Shown in pieces: positions 61,649 to 64,000 of a stretch of 64,000 bases of DNA. The DNA comes from JACCZX01 sp963801035 (GTDB taxonomy: Bacteria; Pseudomonadota; Gammaproteobacteria; Burkholderiales; Burkholderiaceae_F). The translations under genes were made by a program, and so were the position numbers. Position 1 is the stretch's first letter, and each line of letters begins with the position of its first letter. Below the pieces are notes generated by a model. It was not told the DNA's origin, ran no database searches, and saw only the letters and a program-made list of their open reading frames with translations. The DNA lies in NCBI GenBank assembly GCA_963801035.1, contig CAWDDF010000004.1, positions 186,001 through 250,000 of the forward strand, given 5' to 3'.

Positions 61649-61804
61649 GCGAGGCAAGTGCTGCTAACGTGCGCAGGCTCGCGAATTGCGCGGGAGACGA
61701 CGGTCGAGCAAATCGCCCACAACGTCGGGTTATGTAGCGTGTTGAAGAACCGAGAAGGGGCGCAACATATTGGCAGCCCCACACAATCTCGTAGTTAACG
61801 ACAC

Positions 61805-62947
61805 GTGCCACTCAGCGTTCTTTCCCTTTTAGTACATGCGTACGTTGCCTGGCGGCTGATCCCCGATCTGGTCGATTTCACGTGGGCGCAGATCGGTATC
61901 GCATTGCTCGTAACCCTTTCCGCCGTTTCTCTGCAGGCAGGTTTCAGTCATTGGCGCAGCCGACGTCTGCAGCAGAGCCGGCAGCACAACTTCGTCATGG
62001 CGACCGCGTTCATCGCGATGGGCTTTTTATCGAGCCTGTTTGTCCTGACGCTGCTGCGCGATGTTGCACTCGCGATTATGTGGATCGGCAGCCAACTCGG
62101 TCTGCCGCTGTCCGTATCGACATTCGCAGTATGGAGTGCGCTGGTCGTTCCTGCGGCTGCATCGCTGATGACACTTTGGGGACTGATCAACGCGCGCCGA
62201 ACGGCGCGAGTAGTTAAAGTCGATGTGCCGATCGTTAATCTGCCGGCATCGCTGGATGGCTTCACGATTGCACAGATCAGCGACATCCATGTTGGCCAGA
62301 CAATCAAGGGCGACTATCTGCAGTCCATTGTCGGCGCCGTAAATAGTTTGCAGGCCGATATGGTCGCTGTCACCGGAGATTTGGTCGACGGCAGCGTGGC
62401 GCAGCTACGTTCGCACGTCGAGCCGCTCCGAGATCTGACATCCCGCCACGGAACGTACTTCGTCACCGGCAACCACGAGTATTACAGCGGCGTCACTGCG
62501 TGGGTGTCCGAGCTGCGCCGCCTCGGAATAAACGTGCTGCTCAATGAGCATGTGGTCCTACGCCATAACGACGACTCGTTGGTTATCGCCGGGGTCACCG
62601 ATTACAGCGGGCACCACTTCGATGAATCTCACCGTAGCGATGCCGTGGCAGCCATCGCCAGTGCACCGAGTGATGTCGTGCGAATTTTGTTGGCGCATCA
62701 GCCGCGATCCGCAGCCGGAGCGCTGCAGGCGGGATTTCACTTGCAACTCTCTGGGCACACACATGGCGGCCAGTTCTGGCCGTGGAACTTCTTCGTTCGA
62801 CTGCAGCAGCCGTTTACAGCCGGATTGCATCGGTTGCAGAGTCTATGGGTCTATACGAGCCGGGGCACCGGGTACTGGGGACCGCCGAAGCGATTCGGCG
62901 CACCTTCCGAGATCACACACTTACGACTCGTGTCAGCACGTCCGTAA
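61805..62947 (+). CDS. Membrane metallophosphoesterase (calcineurin-like)
   Basis: 380 aa with a GTG start at 61805 (MPLSVLSLLVHAYVAWRLIP). Four membrane segments cover about residues 1-135. The C-terminal domain has all metal-binding motifs: DIHVGQ, GDLVDG, GNHEYY, LAHQPR and GHTHGGQFWPW. This plan equals that of YkuE/LpxH-related membrane phosphoesterases acting on lipid or nucleotide phosphates at the membrane. Substrate unknown. It converges with the HD-GYP gene 19 bp away. Confidence 0.92.
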   Translation: MPLSVLSLLVHAYVAWRLIPDLVDFTWAQIGIALLVTLSAVSLQAGFSHWRSRRLQQSRQHNFVMATAFIAMGFLSSLFVLTLLRDVALAIMWIGSQLGLPLSVSTFAVWSALVVPAAASLMTLWGLINARRTARVVKVDVPIVNLPASLDGFTIAQISDIHVGQTIKGDYLQSIVGAVNSLQADMVAVTGDLVDGSVAQLRSHVEPLRDLTSRHGTYFVTGNHEYYSGVTAWVSELRRLGINVLLNEHVVLRHNDDSLVIAGVTDYSGHHFDESHRSDAVAAIASAPSDVVRILLAHQPRSAAGALQAGFHLQLSGHTHGGQFWPWNFFVRLQQPFTAGLHRLQSLWVYTSRGTGYWGPPKRFGAPSEITHLRLVSARP

Positions 62948-62966
62948 GGGATCCACTCTTCCGTCT

Positions 62967-64000
62967 CTAGTTCAACAGAAGCTTGCCCAGTGCGCGGCGC
63001 GCGGATACAAATTCTGAGGGCTCGGCCTTTTCGACCAGTTGATCATCCAGGCTACGCCCGGTCGCGCGCAGGTCTTTGGTGACCTGCAGCAGCGCATCGA
63101 CGACGGCGGGATCGAACTGCGCGCTCTTTTCGGTGCACAGATAAATGCGCACCTCATCGTGCGGCAGCGCCTTTCTCCACGGCCGGTCGTGCGTCAGTGA
63201 GTCATACGCGTCGGCCGCATGCACGATGCGCGCTTCAAGCGGAATATCCTGACCGGACATCCCGTCGGGCGTTCCGTTGCCGTCGAATCGCTCGTGGTGT
63301 GAGCGGGCGACGTGCGCGAAAGCAGCGCCGCGCTGCGCACCGAGTTGCTCACGTATCAGCTCCTCGCCAAACTTCGCGTGCGAGTGCAGGAATTCCTTTT
63401 CCTGCCACGTAAGCGGGCCGCGTTGACGTAGCAGCGATTCCGGAACGGAGCCTTTGCCAACGTCGTGCAGCCGGGCGGCGCGCTCGATCGTCGTCTGCAT
63501 AGCGATCGCCCACGGAAGCTGATTCGCCACCAACCGTGATAGCGCGCCGACGCGGATCGTGTGCTCGCCGCTCGGCTCCTGTTTCGCTTCGGCTGCCGCC
63601 GCGAGATTTTCAAGAGCGACCAGCTTGCTATCAATCGTGATCGTTTCTTCCCAGCCCAACGGCCGCGTGTTTTCCCACTCTCGATCATCCGGCTCGCTCG
63701 CCTGCGGATCGGCGCGGTCAAAGTGCAGTCTTTGCATCTTCTTCAAAAGCACCGACACATCACGCATCACCTGCAGCGCCTCTTCGCCGCGTCCGACATA
63801 TCGATACGCATCCGCGAGTACTAGGTGCGCCGGCACTTCCATCCCCGTGGAGATAGACGCCGCGCGCCGGTGTGACTTTCTCAGCAGCTCCAGCCCCTCG
63901 TCTACCTTGCCCAGGCGAACTTCGACCGTGCCGGCAGCCTGCAGCGCTAGATATTCCCATCGCACGTTGCCCGACCCCTTGGCGCTCGCGAACATCGACT
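62967..64000 (-). CDS. TPR-HD-GYP protein (5' end outside the window)
   Basis: At least 342 aa; the frame is open to the window edge, so the ATG at 63995 is probably internal. TPR repeats occupy the visible N-terminal ~110 residues (VRLGKVDEGLELLRKSHRRA; LVLADAYRYVGRGEEALQVM). After a linker the HD-GYP domain has RLHDVGKGSVPESLL and SHHERFDGNGTPDGMSG; the GYP tyrosine is Thr here (GTP), which may affect cyclic-di-GMP phosphodiesterase activity. It ends GKLLLN at 62967. It is an intact homologue of the pseudogene at 7724-9589. Confidence 0.9.
   Translation of the reverse strand, partial: SMFASAKGSGNVRWEYLALQAAGTVEVRLGKVDEGLELLRKSHRRAASISTGMEVPAHLVLADAYRYVGRGEEALQVMRDVSVLLKKMQRLHFDRADPQASEPDDREWENTRPLGWEETITIDSKLVALENLAAAAEAKQEPSGEHTIRVGALSRLVANQLPWAIAMQTTIERAARLHDVGKGSVPESLLRQRGPLTWQEKEFLHSHAKFGEELIREQLGAQRGAAFAHVARSHHERFDGNGTPDGMSGQDIPLEARIVHAADAYDSLTHDRPWRKALPHDEVRIYLCTEKSAQFDPAVVDALLQVTKDLRATGRSLDDQLVEKAEPSEFVSARRALGKLLLN

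Overview
The window is GC-rich, gene-dense chromosomal DNA with short intergenic gaps and many ATGA/TGATG stop-start overlaps. The gene set fits a betaproteobacterium, most likely in Burkholderiales: a large NAD-type glutamate dehydrogenase, urtABCDE joined to ureDABCEFG, an AapJQMP-type amino-acid importer, DUF1127, DUF3455, DUF1857 and TPR-HD-GYP proteins. This placement is inferred from gene content only. I saw no rRNA, tRNA, CRISPR array, insertion sequence or phage gene.

Layout. 1-7.7 kb: 5' part of the NAD-glutamate dehydrogenase gene, an exonuclease/GIY-YIG fusion, a lipoprotein-ECF sigma-anti-sigma operon, a DUF1857 gene and queC. 7.7-13.4 kb: a decayed TPR-HD-GYP gene, a small double-glycine leader peptide gene, and a peptidase-C39 ABC exporter with its HlyD adaptor. 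13.4-25 kb: housekeeping and accessory genes (rhodanese, DMT permease, Uup, AI-2E family, MaoC, MgtC, glycine-rich protein, DUF72, HicA-like, O-methyltransferase, MFS, DinB). 25-30.3 kb: two BatA-like VWA proteins, a membrane-tethered trypsin-like protease, a MoxR ATPase and a DUF58 protein. 30.3-35.7 kb: single enzymes. 35.8-46.7 kb: a nitrogen-scavenging block, with a sigma-54-type promoter, the urea ABC transporter and the complete urease gene set, ending in a small His-containing membrane protein. 47.2-51.4 kb: the polar amino-acid ABC importer on the minus strand. 51.6-53.9 kb: small exported, TPR and Cys-rich proteins. 54-61.6 kb: a methyltransferase/DUF3455/haloperoxidase-like operon divergent from a 1016-aa BTAD-STAND-TPR regulator, followed by a 38-codon double-glycine peptide gene, a DUF1127 gene and an alpha/beta hydrolase. 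61.8-64 kb: a metallophosphoesterase and a second, apparently intact TPR-HD-GYP gene that leaves the window.

How the parts may work together. Urea uptake feeds urease, and the ammonia released enters the same nitrogen economy as glutamate dehydrogenase and amino-acid import. The sigma-54 promoter points to control by nitrogen status. In both importers an intrinsic terminator hairpin lies directly after the binding-protein gene, a likely way to make more binding protein than membrane parts. The most novel candidate is a peptide secretion/signalling system: a C39 exporter with a neighbouring double-glycine precursor, plus a second double-glycine peptide with only about 9 residues after its GG, 74 nt behind the BTAD-STAND regulator.

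Caution. At least ten genes look interrupted by single-base shifts or one stop codon (queC tail, peptide precursor, glycine-rich protein, MoxR, PhyH dioxygenase, urtE, aapM start, small exported protein, DUF1127 start, alpha/beta hydrolase). Many lie in otherwise conserved genes, so base-level errors in the assembly are a serious alternative to real decay. Only the HD-GYP gene at 7.7-9.6 kb carries so many lesions that it is clearly a pseudogene.
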